Shown piece after piece: positions 1-7,493 of a stretch of 35,989 nucleotides of DNA (within the stretch, counting starts at the first letter, position 1; every line of letters starts with the position of its first letter). The notes under the pieces were generated by a model. The model ran no database searches. It saw only the letters and a list, made by a program, of their open reading frames with translations, and was not told where the DNA came from. This stretch comes from Aquincola sp. Lineage in GTDB: Bacteria; Pseudomonadota; Gammaproteobacteria; Burkholderiales; Burkholderiaceae_C. The translations under genes and the position numbers were made by a program. Location: contig JALHQP010000025.1 of NCBI GenBank assembly GCA_022841885.1, positions 1-35,989 of the forward strand, read 5' to 3'.

Positions 1-132
1 GACAGGTCGGCCTTGGCTTCGTTGGCGCGTGCGCTCATCACCGCCAGATTGCCGGCCGCGTAACCCGCGAGGTTGCAGACGCGGTCGACCGAGGCGTCGC
101 TGCCGGCGCAGCAGGCGAAGCGCTTTCGCGAC
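1..132 (-). CDS. 3' or internal part of an unidentified protein running off the left edge
   Basis: Read on the minus strand in the frame whose codons start at plus positions divisible by three, the first ~130 bases give an uninterrupted peptide with the segments [15 protein letters not shown] and [15 protein letters not shown]. Inference: this resembles the D-R-x-x-x-x-x-G-Y-x-x-G-N-x-x-V-x-S-x-R-A-N-x-x-K stretch seen in some HNH-nuclease-like and phage-type hypothetical proteins. No catalytic core is visible in what is left. The right-hand limit is unclear because the reading frame stays open into the antisense of the neighbouring hydrolase. The match seems to fade around 120-145, the point where hydrolase similarity begins on the other strand. 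It could be chance, given the GC-rich open frames. Confidence 0.3.
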
Positions 133-549
133 TTCGCCGCGGTGGCCGAGGCCGCGCGGCAGTGGCCCGGGCTGCCGTTGCTGGCCGGTGGCAAGTCCTG
201 GGGCGGGCGCATGACTTCGCAGGCGCAGGCGTTTGCACCGCTGCCGGGCGTGCGCGGGCTGGTGTTCGTCGGCTTCCCGCTGCATCCGGCGGGCAAGCCG
301 TCCGACGTGCGCGCGGCGCATCTGTCCGACGTGGCCTGCCCGATGCTCTTCCTGCAGGGCACGCGCGACGACCTGGCGGATCTGGCGCTGCTGCGGCCGG
401 TGTTGCAGCGCCTGGGCGCGCGGGCGACGCTGGCGTTGTTCGACGACGCCGATCACTCGTTTCACGTGCGCGCCAAGAGCGGGCGCACCGACGCCCAGAC
501 GCTGGCGGAGATGCTCGACACGGTGGCACGATGGGCGCGCGCCGTCTGA
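73..549 (+). pseudogene. 5'-truncated alpha/beta hydrolase (KANL3/Tex30-like)
   Basis: The ORF (TTG start at 73, 158 residues) carries the C-terminal two thirds of a small alpha/beta hydrolase of the dienelactone-hydrolase/KANL3-Tex30 type. Visible are the nucleophile elbow GGKSWGGRM, the strand [16 protein letters not shown], the acid-loop segment FLQGTRDD and the histidine segment DADHSFHV, so Ser, Asp and His are all present. Family members are usually about 200-220 residues and begin with a strand and an oxyanion-loop glycine segment; those ~60 residues are missing. The first ~20 codons have no family likeness and coincide with the minus-strand peptide at the window edge. No ribosome-binding site precedes the TTG. 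I infer truncation by rearrangement, leaving a remnant that is probably inactive. A functional short form with another start is less likely. Confidence 0.55.
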
Positions 550-595
550 TCCCGCGGCTCGCGGTGATGTGGGGCGTCGGGCCGACAAGCGCCCC

Positions 596-1507
596 TCACA
601 CCCCCCGCTCCCACCACGCCCCCTCCATCGCCCCCTTCAGATGCTCGATGAACGAGTTCACCTTGCTCGGCACCAGCTTGGGCGAGGGGTACACGGCGTG
701 GATCTCCTGCGTCGGCAGGGTGTAGCGCTCCAGCAGCGGCTTCACCGCGCCGTCGGCCACCGACTCGCGCGCCACGTACCAGGGCAGCACGGCCACGCCC
801 AGGCCCTCGCGTGCGGCGGCGAGCACGGCCGACAGGTTGTTCGAGCGCAGCGGCCCGCGCACCGGCACCACCTGTTCCTGGCCGTCGGGGCCCGTGAGCA
901 TCCAGCGGTCGTCGCCCTGCACGGTGCTGTAGATCAGGCAGGCGTGCTGCGACAACTCCTTGGGCGCCTTGGGCGTGCCGCGCGCCTTCAGGTACGCGGG
1001 CGCGGCCACCATCACCCAGGGGTTGCGGCCGAGGTAGCGCGCGCCGAGCGTGCTGTCGGCCAGGCGCCCCATGCGGATGGCGAGGTCGATGCCCTGCTCG
1101 ACCATGTTCACGTAGCGGTCCTCGAAGCTCAGGTCCACCGTCAGCTCGGGGTGCCCGCGCATGTAGCGCATGGCCAGGGGCACCAGCACGCGGCGGCCGA
1201 AGGCCACCGAGGTGCTGATGCGCAGCGTGCCGGCCACCACGCCGCGCTGCATTAGGCTGGCCAGGTTGTCGGCCGCCTCGATCTCGCTGGCGATGGCCTT
1301 GCAGCGCTCGTAATACAGCGCGCCCACCTCGGTGGGGCTCACGCCGCGCGTGGTGCGGTGCAGCAAGCGCGCGCCCAGACGCTGCTCCATGGCGGCCACC
1401 GCCTTGGTTGCGGTGGGTTGCGTGATGCCGAACTCGGCCGCGGCCTTGCTAAAGCTGCCGCTCTCCACGATGCGGGCGAACAGGGCGACGGCGGTGACGC
1501 GGTCCAT
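596..1507 (-). CDS. LysR-family transcriptional regulator, divergent from gcl
   Basis: 303 residues, the usual LysR length. The N-terminal winged helix-turn-helix spans about residues 1-60 (FARIVESGSFSKAAAEFGIT, then QPTATKAVAAMEQRLG), followed by a linker helix and a periplasmic-binding-protein-like effector domain from about 90 to 295. The ATG at 1507 is preceded by the dyad at 1525-1545, about 17 bases upstream, a typical autoregulatory position. The gene is divergent from gcl-hyi-glxR, so by LysR convention it probably controls the glyoxylate operon in response to a pathway intermediate; that role is inferred from position. The domain sequence belongs to the broad CrgA/DsdC-like group and does not itself reveal the ligand. 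Confidence 0.9.
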   Translation of the reverse strand: MDRVTAVALFARIVESGSFSKAAAEFGITQPTATKAVAAMEQRLGARLLHRTTRGVSPTEVGALYYERCKAIASEIEAADNLASLMQRGVVAGTLRISTSVAFGRRVLVPLAMRYMRGHPELTVDLSFEDRYVNMVEQGIDLAIRMGRLADSTLGARYLGRNPWVMVAAPAYLKARGTPKAPKELSQHACLIYSTVQGDDRWMLTGPDGQEQVVPVRGPLRSNNLSAVLAAAREGLGVAVLPWYVARESVADGAVKPLLERYTLPTQEIHAVYPSPKLVPSKVNSFIEHLKGAMEGAWWERGV

Positions 1508-1524
1508 GGGGGCATTTTGCTCCC

Positions 1525-1545
1525 GCTATTCCGCCATGGAATAGC
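1525..1545. promoter_or_regulatory. LysR-type operator dyad in the lysR-gcl intergenic region
   Basis: Two perfect 8-base arms, GCTATTCC (1525-1532) and GGAATAGC (1538-1545), are separated by 5 bases. The arrangement contains the T-N11-A core expected for LysR proteins. It lies between the divergent start codons of the regulator (1507) and gcl (1628), nearer the regulator. This fits autorepression combined with activation of gcl. Confidence 0.7.
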
Positions 1546-1555
1546 AAATCTGCCG

Positions 1556-1605
1556 TGACTGGCATTCACGCGCGCAGGGTGCGGGCGGACCATCGCGGCC
1601 AGTCA
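1556..1605. promoter_or_regulatory. Inverted repeat in the gcl upstream region or leader
   Basis: TGACTGGC (1556-1563) and GCCAGTCA (1598-1605) form perfect 8-base arms around a GC-rich 34-base centre, ending 12 bases before the gcl ribosome-binding site. It may be a leader hairpin or a second regulator site. No role can be assigned from sequence. Confidence 0.35.
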
Positions 1606-1616
1606 GACCCACGATC

Positions 1617-1621
1617 AGGAG
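1617..1621 (+). promoter_or_regulatory. gcl ribosome-binding site
   Basis: AGGAG lies six bases before the ATG at 1628. This fixes the gcl start and agrees with the conserved N-terminus MAKMKAA. Confidence 0.8.
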
Positions 1622-1627
1622 ACAGTC

Positions 1628-3418
1628 ATGGCAAAGATGAAGGCGGCAATGGCCGCGGTGCTGGTGATGGAAAAGGAAGGCGTCACGCAGGCCTTCGGCG
1701 TGCCGGGCGCCGCCATCAACCCGCTGTACGCGCAGCTGCGCGAGCGTCAGGGCATCGCCCATATCCTGGCGCGCCACGTGGAGGCGGCCAGCCACATGGC
1801 CGAGGGCTACACCCGCGCCAAGGCCGGCAACATCGGCGTGTGCATCGGCACCTCGGGCCCGGCGGGCACGGACATGGTGACGGGGCTGTACTCGGCGATC
1901 GCCGACAGCATTCCCATCCTGTGCATCACCGGCCAGGCGCCGCGCGCGCGGATGCACAAGGAGGACTTCCAGGCCGTCGACATCACCTCGATCGTCAAGC
2001 CCGTCACCAAGTGGGCCACCACGGTGCTCGAGCCGGCGCAGGTGCCGCGCGCCTTCCAGCAGGCCTTCCACCTGATGCGCTCGGGCCGGCCGGGGCCGGT
2101 GCTGATCGACCTGCCGTTCGACGTGCAGATGGCCGAGATCGAGTTCGACATCGACACCTACGAGCCGCTGCCGGTGTACAAGCCCGCGGCGACGCGCAAG
2201 CAGATCGAGAAGGCGCTCGACATGCTCACCGCGTCGAGCAAGCCGCTCATCGTGGCCGGCGGCGGCATCATCAACGCCGACGCCGACAAGCTGCTGGTGG
2301 AGTTTGCTGAAGCGACCGGCGTGCCGGTGATCCCCACGCTGATGGGCTGGGGCACGATTCCCGACGACCACCCGCTGATGGCCGGCATGTGCGGCCTGCA
2401 GACCAGCCACCGCTACGGCAACGCCACCATGCTGGCGAGCGACTTCGTGCTCGGCATCGGCAACCGCTGGGCCAATCGCCACACCGGCTCGGTCGAGACC
2501 TACACCAAGGGCCGCACCTTCGTGCACGTGGACATCGAGCCGACGCAGATCGGCCGCGTCTTCTCGCCCGACTTCGGCATCGTGTCCGACGCGAAGGCGG
2601 CGCTGGAGCTGTTCGTGCAGGTGGCGCGCGAGCGCAAGGCCGCAGGCAAGCTGAAGGACTACGCCGACTGGGCCGCGCGCTGCGCCGAGCGCAAGAAGCT
2701 GATGCACCGCAAGTCGCACTTCGACAACGTGCCGATCAAGCCGCAGCGCGTGTACGAGGAGATGAACAAGGCCTTCGGCCGCGACACGGTTTACGTGACG
2801 ACGATCGGCCTGTCGCAGATCGCCGGCGCGCAGTTCCTGCACGTGTACGGCCCGCGCCAGTGGATCAACTGCGGCCAGGCCGGCCCGCTGGGCTGGACCA
2901 TTCCCGCCGCGCTGGGCGTGGTGGCGGCGGACCCGACCAAGACGGTGGTGGGTCTGTCCGGCGACTACGACTTCCAGTTCCTGATCGAGGAGCTGGCGGT
3001 GGGCGCGCAGTTCCGGCTGCCCTATGTGCAGGTGCTGGTGAACAACAGCTACCTGGGGCTGATCCGCCAGGCGCAGCGCGGCTTCGACATGGACTTCTGC
3101 GTGCAGCTCGCGTTCGAGAACCAGAACGTCACCGACCCGGCGCTGCGCGGCTATGGCGTGGACCATGCCAAGGTGGTGGAGGGGCTGGGCTGCCGGTCGC
3201 TGCGCATCACCGACCCGGCGCACCTGCAGGACGGGCTGGTGCGTGCCAAGGCGATCGCGCAGGAGTTCCGCGTGCCGGTGGTGGTGGAGGTGATCCTGGA
3301 GAAGGTGACCAACATCTCGATGGGCACCGAGATCGACAAGGTGATGGAGTTCGAGGAGATCGACTGCCGCCACCCCGAAGGCAAGCAGGGCCTCGAGATG
3401 GCCGGGCTGCTGGAGTAA
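1628..3418 (+). CDS. gcl: Glyoxylate carboligase (tartronate-semialdehyde synthase)
   Basis: 596 residues, close to E. coli Gcl. This thiamine-diphosphate enzyme condenses two glyoxylates to tartronate semialdehyde with loss of CO2. The N-terminal pyrimidine-binding domain contains [20 protein letters not shown]. Residue 51 is Val (in ARHVEA), where most ThDP enzymes have the catalytic Glu; this Val is the known hallmark of Gcl. The central FAD-type domain follows, and the C-terminal diphosphate-binding motif starts at GLSGDYDF and runs to the Asn pair in [10 protein letters not shown]. It is the first gene of an operon with hyi and glxR (10- and 11-base gaps) that takes glyoxylate, for example from purine or glycolate breakdown, to glycerate. 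The LysR gene next door is the likely regulator. Confidence 0.97.
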   Translation: MAKMKAAMAAVLVMEKEGVTQAFGVPGAAINPLYAQLRERQGIAHILARHVEAASHMAEGYTRAKAGNIGVCIGTSGPAGTDMVTGLYSAIADSIPILCITGQAPRARMHKEDFQAVDITSIVKPVTKWATTVLEPAQVPRAFQQAFHLMRSGRPGPVLIDLPFDVQMAEIEFDIDTYEPLPVYKPAATRKQIEKALDMLTASSKPLIVAGGGIINADADKLLVEFAEATGVPVIPTLMGWGTIPDDHPLMAGMCGLQTSHRYGNATMLASDFVLGIGNRWANRHTGSVETYTKGRTFVHVDIEPTQIGRVFSPDFGIVSDAKAALELFVQVARERKAAGKLKDYADWAARCAERKKLMHRKSHFDNVPIKPQRVYEEMNKAFGRDTVYVTTIGLSQIAGAQFLHVYGPRQWINCGQAGPLGWTIPAALGVVAADPTKTVVGLSGDYDFQFLIEELAVGAQFRLPYVQVLVNNSYLGLIRQAQRGFDMDFCVQLAFENQNVTDPALRGYGVDHAKVVEGLGCRSLRITDPAHLQDGLVRAKAIAQEFRVPVVVEVILEKVTNISMGTEIDKVMEFEEIDCRHPEGKQGLEMAGLLE

Positions 3419-3428
3419 GGAGCGCGCC

Positions 3429-4208
3429 ATGCCCAAGTTCGCCGCCAACCTGTCGATGCTCTTCACCGAGGTGCCGTTCCTGGACCGCTTCGAGCGCGTC
3501 GCCAAGGCGGGATTCACCGCGGTGGAGTTCCTGTTTCCCTACGCCTTCCCGGTCGAGGAGATCAAGGCCCGGCTCGATGCCCACGGTCTGAAGCTCGTGT
3601 TGCACAACCTGCCCGCCGGCGACTGGGACGTCGGCGAGCGTGGCATCGCCTGCCTGCCCGACCGCATCGACGAGTTCCGCGACGGGGTGGGGCGCGCGAT
3701 CGTCTATGCCAAGGCATTGGGCGTCGGCCAGCTCAACTGCCTGGCCGGCAAGGCGCCGATCGGCGCCGCCGAGCCCACGCTGCGCAAGACCTTCGTCGGC
3801 AACCTGAAGTACGCCGCGGCCGAACTGAAGGCTGCGGGGCTGAAGCTGCTGATCGAGCCGATCAACACCTTCGACATTCCCGGCTTCTACCTGAACCGCA
3901 CGGCGCAGGCGCTGGCCATCCTGGACGAGGTGGACGCGAGCAACGCCTTCCTGCAGTACGACGCGTACCACATGCAGCGCATGGAAGGCGAGTTGGCGGC
4001 CACGATCGAGAAGCACCTGGCGCGCATCGCGCACATCCAGATCGCCGACAACCCGGGCCGCCACGAGCCGGGCACGGGCGAGATCGACCACGGTTTCCTG
4101 TTCCGGCACCTCGACAAGGTCGGCTATGCCGGCTACGTGGGCTGCGAATACAAGCCCGCCACCACCACCGAAGCCGGCCTCGGCTGGCGCCAACGCCTCG
4201 CGCACTGA
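3429..4208 (+). CDS. hyi: Hydroxypyruvate isomerase
   Basis: 259 residues, a single TIM barrel of the xylose-isomerase-like superfamily. It interconverts tartronate semialdehyde and hydroxypyruvate. Family segments visible are the N-terminal KFAANLSMLFTEVPFLDRF, the metal-binding strand end LLIEPINTFDIPGF (Glu), the strand AFLQYDAYHMQ, the strand HIQIADNPGRHEPGTGEI (His/Asp), and the final Glu segment YVGCEYKP. The start is supported by AAGGAG overlapping the gcl stop codon, seven bases before the ATG. It is co-transcribed with gcl and glxR, which is the standard setting for this enzyme and separates it from other sugar isomerase-like barrels. Confidence 0.95.
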   Translation: MPKFAANLSMLFTEVPFLDRFERVAKAGFTAVEFLFPYAFPVEEIKARLDAHGLKLVLHNLPAGDWDVGERGIACLPDRIDEFRDGVGRAIVYAKALGVGQLNCLAGKAPIGAAEPTLRKTFVGNLKYAAAELKAAGLKLLIEPINTFDIPGFYLNRTAQALAILDEVDASNAFLQYDAYHMQRMEGELAATIEKHLARIAHIQIADNPGRHEPGTGEIDHGFLFRHLDKVGYAGYVGCEYKPATTTEAGLGWRQRLAH

Positions 4209-4219
4209 GTGATCACGAC

Positions 4220-5116
4220 ATGACATCGCAACCTCTGAAGATCGGCTTCGTCGGCCTGGGCATCATGGGCACGCCGATGTGCGGCCACCTCATCGCCGCC
4301 GGGCACCAGCTCTTCGTCTACACGCTCGGCAAGATGCCGCCGTCGATCAGCGAGTCGAGCGCCACGCAGTGCACCAGCGCACGCGGCGTGGCCGAACGGG
4401 CCGACATCGTGATCCTGATGCTGCCCGACACGCCCGACGTCGAGAAGGCGCTGTTCGCCGAACACGGCGTGGCCGCCGGCATCGGCAAGGGCAAGGTGGT
4501 GGTGGACATGAGCTCCATCTCACCGATCGCCACCAAGGACTTCGCCACGCGCATCCGCGCCACCGGCGCCGACTACCTGGACGCACCGGTGTCCGGCGGC
4601 GAGGTCGGCGCCAAGAACGCCACGCTGTCGATCATGGTCGGTGGCGAGGAAGGCACCTTCGAGCGCGTGAAGCCCCTCTTCGAGCGCATGGGCAAGAACA
4701 TCACGCTGGTGGGCGGCGTGGGCGACGGACAGACCGCCAAGGTGGCCAACCAGATCATCGTCGCGCTCAACATCGAGGCGGTGGCCGAAGCCCTGGTCTT
4801 CGCTGCCAAGGCCGGCGCCGACCCGGCGCGGGTGCGACAGGCATTGATGGGCGGCTTTGCGTCGAGCAAGATCCTCGAGGTGCATGGCGAGCGCATGATC
4901 AAGCGCACCTTTGACCCGGGCTTTCGGATCGAGCTGCACCAGAAGGATCTGAACCTCGCTTTGTCGAGTGCGCGTGCGCTGGGTGTGTCCTTGCCCAACA
5001 CCGCAACCGCGCAGGAACTGTTCAATGCTTGTTCGGCGGCCGGCGGCAAGGGCTGGGACCACTCGGCGATGGTGCGGGCGCTGGAGAAGCTGGCTTCCTT
5101 TGAGATTGGCGGGTAG
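4220..5116 (+). CDS. glxR: Tartronate semialdehyde reductase (2-hydroxy-3-oxopropionate reductase)
   Basis: 298 residues, a beta-hydroxyacid dehydrogenase that reduces tartronate semialdehyde to D-glycerate with NAD(P)H. The Rossmann motif GLGIMG lies at residues 12-17. The substrate-binding signature DAPVSGGEVGA spans about 121-131, and the catalytic lysine is K174 in GQTAKVANQ. The C-terminal helical domain carries the family segment LHQKDLNLAL. It is last in the gcl-hyi-glxR operon, 11 bases after hyi. The call as glxR/garR rather than 3-hydroxyisobutyrate dehydrogenase rests on this context. A dense repeat begins right after the stop codon. Confidence 0.94.
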   Translation: MTSQPLKIGFVGLGIMGTPMCGHLIAAGHQLFVYTLGKMPPSISESSATQCTSARGVAERADIVILMLPDTPDVEKALFAEHGVAAGIGKGKVVVDMSSISPIATKDFATRIRATGADYLDAPVSGGEVGAKNATLSIMVGGEEGTFERVKPLFERMGKNITLVGGVGDGQTAKVANQIIVALNIEAVAEALVFAAKAGADPARVRQALMGGFASSKILEVHGERMIKRTFDPGFRIELHQKDLNLALSSARALGVSLPNTATAQELFNACSAAGGKGWDHSAMVRALEKLASFEIGG

Positions 5117-5149
5117 TCGCGGCAAAGGCGTGGCGGGGCTGCGGCCGGC

Positions 5150-5612
5150 GTGCGACCTCGGCGGGTGGGGCTTTGCCCCACCTTCCCTGTGGTGCTCGGT
5201 CTTCTGGCCCGCGGCCGAACTCGCTTCGCTCACTTCGTTCGCTGCGCTCAAACACCGGCCGCGAGTCAGTTGACGAAGCGCGCGGGTACGCGCGCGGCCA
5301 GAAGCCCTGTGCTCCTCGGCGCCTCCCCACGCACACCGGCCGCAGCCCCGCCACGCCTCTGCGGCAGCAGTGGTGGTGTTCGGTGGAACACAACGAGCGG
5401 TGCCTGGCGGCGGGGCTGGCGGTGCCCGGCGGGGGCGACCTGTGGAGCGGCGAGGAGCGCAGGCCTTGGGGTCGGCGCGCGTACCCGCGCGCCTCCACCT
5501 CTGACCCGCCGAACGTGTTTGAGCAGAGCGAACGAAGTGAGCGCCGCGAGTTGTTCGGCGCGACCCCAAGCCCGAGCACCGCAGCGGAGTTGGCCTGAAA
5601 GGCCAACTGCTC
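5150..5612. repeat. Dispersed-type repeat made of two nested palindromic arms; no gene in 5117-5676
   Basis: The 560-base gap after glxR holds no credible gene. It is filled by an imperfect inverted repeat. The left arm (about 5192-5343) reads GTGCTCGG, a stem, CTCACTTCGTTCGCT, GCTCAAACAC, GCGCGGGTACGCGCG and CTCCTCG; the right arm (about 5435-5580) repeats these in reverse complement. Each arm is also a palindrome: cttctggcc (5201-5209) pairs with ggccagaag (5296-5304), and cttggggtcg (5465-5474) pairs with cgaccccaag (5561-5570). Flanking hairpins are gtggggc/gccccac (5165-5181) and agttggcc/ggccaact (5588-5608). Arg- and Ser-rich open frames across it are artefacts of the repeat. I recall similar GC-rich repeats in Burkholderiales genomes, but copy number cannot be judged from one window. 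Confidence 0.75.
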
Positions 5613-5676
5613 CAGTGGGAGCCCCCGCCGGGTACCGCCTGCCGCGACGCGAACAACACAAGCCTAAGATCACTGC

Positions 5677-6501
5677 GTGCCCCCCATCACCGACCCCACC
5701 CTCGACACCCTGCAAGCCTGGCTGAGTCAGGACACTGCAATCCTGGTGATCGTGCGTGCTACGCAAGGCTCGGTGCCCAGGGAAGCGGGAACCTGGATGG
5801 CGGTGTTCGCGGACCGCCTGCTTGGCACCATCGGCGGTGGGCACATCGAGCATGAGGCGATAACGCAGGCGCGCGCAGCGCTGAAGGGCGATGCGCTGCC
5901 ACCGGAAAAGCGCTTCGCCCTCGGGCCCTCGCTCGGGCAGTGCTGCGGCGGTGTGATGCACCTGGGCTTCGAGCGGGTCGAACTCGGGCAGGGTGACGCG
6001 GTGCGCGCGCGCCTGGCGGTCGAGCAGGACGCGCGGCGCATGCCGGTGGCGTTGTTCGGTGGAGGGCATGTGGGGCGCGCGATCGTGCGTGCACTCGAGC
6101 CGCTGCCGGTGCGGGTGCACTGGATCGACAGCCGTGACGAGATCTTTCCCGAGGGCTTGCCGCCGCATGTGATGGCCGAGCACTCGGCGCCGGTGGAGGC
6201 GGCGGTGGCCGACCTGGCGCCGGGTTCGCGCGTGCTCATCATGAGCTTCTCGCACGCGGAGGACCTGGAGATCGTCGCCGCCTGCCTGAAGCGCCTGCGC
6301 GCGCACGACGACCTGCCTTTCGTCGGCCTGATCGGCAGCAAGAGCAAGTGGGCCACCTTCCGGCACCGGCTGGAGGCGCGCGGCTTCGCGGAAGGCGAGA
6401 TTGCGCGCATCACCTGCCCGATCGGCGTGCCCGGCGTGGTCGGCAAGGAGCCCGAGGTGATCGCGGCGGCCGTGGCGGCGCAATTGCTGCAGCTGCGCTG
6501 A
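5677..6501 (+). CDS. xdhC: XdhC-type molybdenum cofactor insertion chaperone
   Basis: 274 residues from a GTG at 5677. XdhC proteins bind molybdenum cofactor, help install the terminal sulfur and hand the cofactor to xanthine dehydrogenase. The N-terminal XdhC/CoxI domain includes GSVPREAGTWMAV, GTIGGGHIEHEA and the Cys pair in SLGQCCGGVMHLGFE (C89-C90), the likely cofactor ligands. The C-terminal Rossmann-like domain starts at VALFGGGHVGRAIV (about 125-138) and ends with GLIGSKSKW and PIGVPGVVGKEP. The usual partners xdhA and xdhB are not in the window, so it stands alone here. Purine breakdown can yield the glyoxylate used by the operon next door, which makes the proximity sensible. The start follows the repeat closely and has no clear Shine-Dalgarno. 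Confidence 0.9.
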   Translation: MPPITDPTLDTLQAWLSQDTAILVIVRATQGSVPREAGTWMAVFADRLLGTIGGGHIEHEAITQARAALKGDALPPEKRFALGPSLGQCCGGVMHLGFERVELGQGDAVRARLAVEQDARRMPVALFGGGHVGRAIVRALEPLPVRVHWIDSRDEIFPEGLPPHVMAEHSAPVEAAVADLAPGSRVLIMSFSHAEDLEIVAACLKRLRAHDDLPFVGLIGSKSKWATFRHRLEARGFAEGEIARITCPIGVPGVVGKEPEVIAAAVAAQLLQLR

Positions 6502-6560
6502 TCATTGCCTGAGGCCACCGAATCGTTGACTTCGGCAAGCATCGGCGCGAAGATCGCGCC

Positions 6561-7493
6561 GTGCCCGACGCCTCTGCCGAACCCAGCGTCGCCGCGCTGC
6601 GGCGCTTCAGCCGCTTCTACACCCGCCAGCTCGGCCTGCTCGACGAAGGCCTGCTCGACAGCGGCTTCACGCTCACCGAGATGCGCGTGCTCTACGAGCT
6701 GGCGCACCGCGACGGCCTGGCGGCGGCCGACCTGGTGCGCGAGCTGGCGCTGGACGCGGGCTACCTCAGCCGCGTGCTGCGCCGCTTCCAGACCCAGGGA
6801 CTGATCGAGCGCGGCACGCATTCCGGCGATGCGCGGCGCAGCACGCTCGCGTTCACCGCGAAGGGCCGGCGCACCTTTGCCCGGATCGACAAGGCCGCGA
6901 ACACCCAGGCCGCGGCACTGGTGTCGCACCTGGACGCCGGCGCCCAGGCCGAGTTGCGGGCGGCGCTGGCTGCTGTCGAGCGGCTGATGACGCCGGGTGC
7001 CAAGGCCGGGCCCGAGCCGATCGTGCTGCGCGGGCTGCAGGTGGGCGACATCGGCCTCATCGCCAGCCGCCAGGGCCAGCTCTATGCGCAGGAGTACGGT
7101 TGGGACGAGACCTTCGAGGCGCTGGTGGCCGAGGTCGCCGCGCGCTTCGTGCAGAAGTTCGACCCGAAGTGGGAACGCTGCTGGGTCGCCGAGCAGGGCG
7201 GGCGCGTCGTCGGCTCGGTGTTCGTGGTGCGCAAGTCGCCGCGCGTGGCGCAGCTGCGCCTGCTCTACGTGGACCCGGTGGCGCGCGGGCAGGGCCTGGG
7301 CGCACGGCTGGTGGACGAGTGCCTGCGCTTTGCGCGCGCGAAGGGTTACCGCTCGATGATGCTGTGGACCAACGCCGGGCTCGACGCCGCGCGCCGCCTC
7401 TACGAGGCGCGCGGCTTCGTGCTGCAGAAGGAGGAGCGGCACCGTTCCTTCGGCAAGAACCTGGTGGGGCAGTTCTGGACGCTCAAGCTGTGA
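6561..7493 (+). CDS. MarR-like HTH domain fused to a GNAT acetyltransferase
   Basis: 310 residues from a GTG at 6561. Residues 10-145 form a MarR winged helix (FTLTEMRVLYELAHRDGLAA, then DAGYLSRVLRRFQTQGLIER and the wing GDARRSTLAFTAKG). Residues 153-310 form a GNAT domain with the acetyl-CoA loop ARGQGLGARLV (241-251) and the late segment NAGLDAARRLYEARGF. This two-domain architecture is widespread in proteobacteria and is usually annotated as a MarR-GNAT bifunctional regulator; the substrate is unknown. Its stop overlaps the GTG of the next gene by four bases, so the fusion and the EamA exporter are translationally coupled. They may act on the same small molecule, one modifying and sensing it and the other exporting it. 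Confidence 0.88.
   Translation: MPDASAEPSVAALRRFSRFYTRQLGLLDEGLLDSGFTLTEMRVLYELAHRDGLAAADLVRELALDAGYLSRVLRRFQTQGLIERGTHSGDARRSTLAFTAKGRRTFARIDKAANTQAAALVSHLDAGAQAELRAALAAVERLMTPGAKAGPEPIVLRGLQVGDIGLIASRQGQLYAQEYGWDETFEALVAEVAARFVQKFDPKWERCWVAEQGGRVVGSVFVVRKSPRVAQLRLLYVDPVARGQGLGARLVDECLRFARAKGYRSMMLWTNAGLDAARRLYEARGFVLQKEERHRSFGKNLVGQFWTLKL

Noticed and set aside
1526-3517. 663-codon open frame on the minus strand across gcl
   Set aside because: It is antisense to gcl codon for codon, is rich in His, Arg and Val with no domain, and exists because GC-rich third positions remove stop codons. gcl on the plus strand has complete family motifs.
5192-5570. CRISPR array
   Set aside because: The repeated units are inverted, few and unequal in spacing; there are no direct repeats with unique spacers and no cas genes.
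5022-5606. Minus-strand open frame rich in Arg/Ser (SERSERSE-like peptide) in the repeat
   Set aside because: It is a translation of the palindromic repeat; the opposite strand yields an equally open frame, and no start context or domain is present.
7100-7489. N-terminal extension of the EamA transporter frame
   Set aside because: It is an out-of-frame reading of the GNAT domain. The GTG at 7490 overlapping the previous stop is the natural start.
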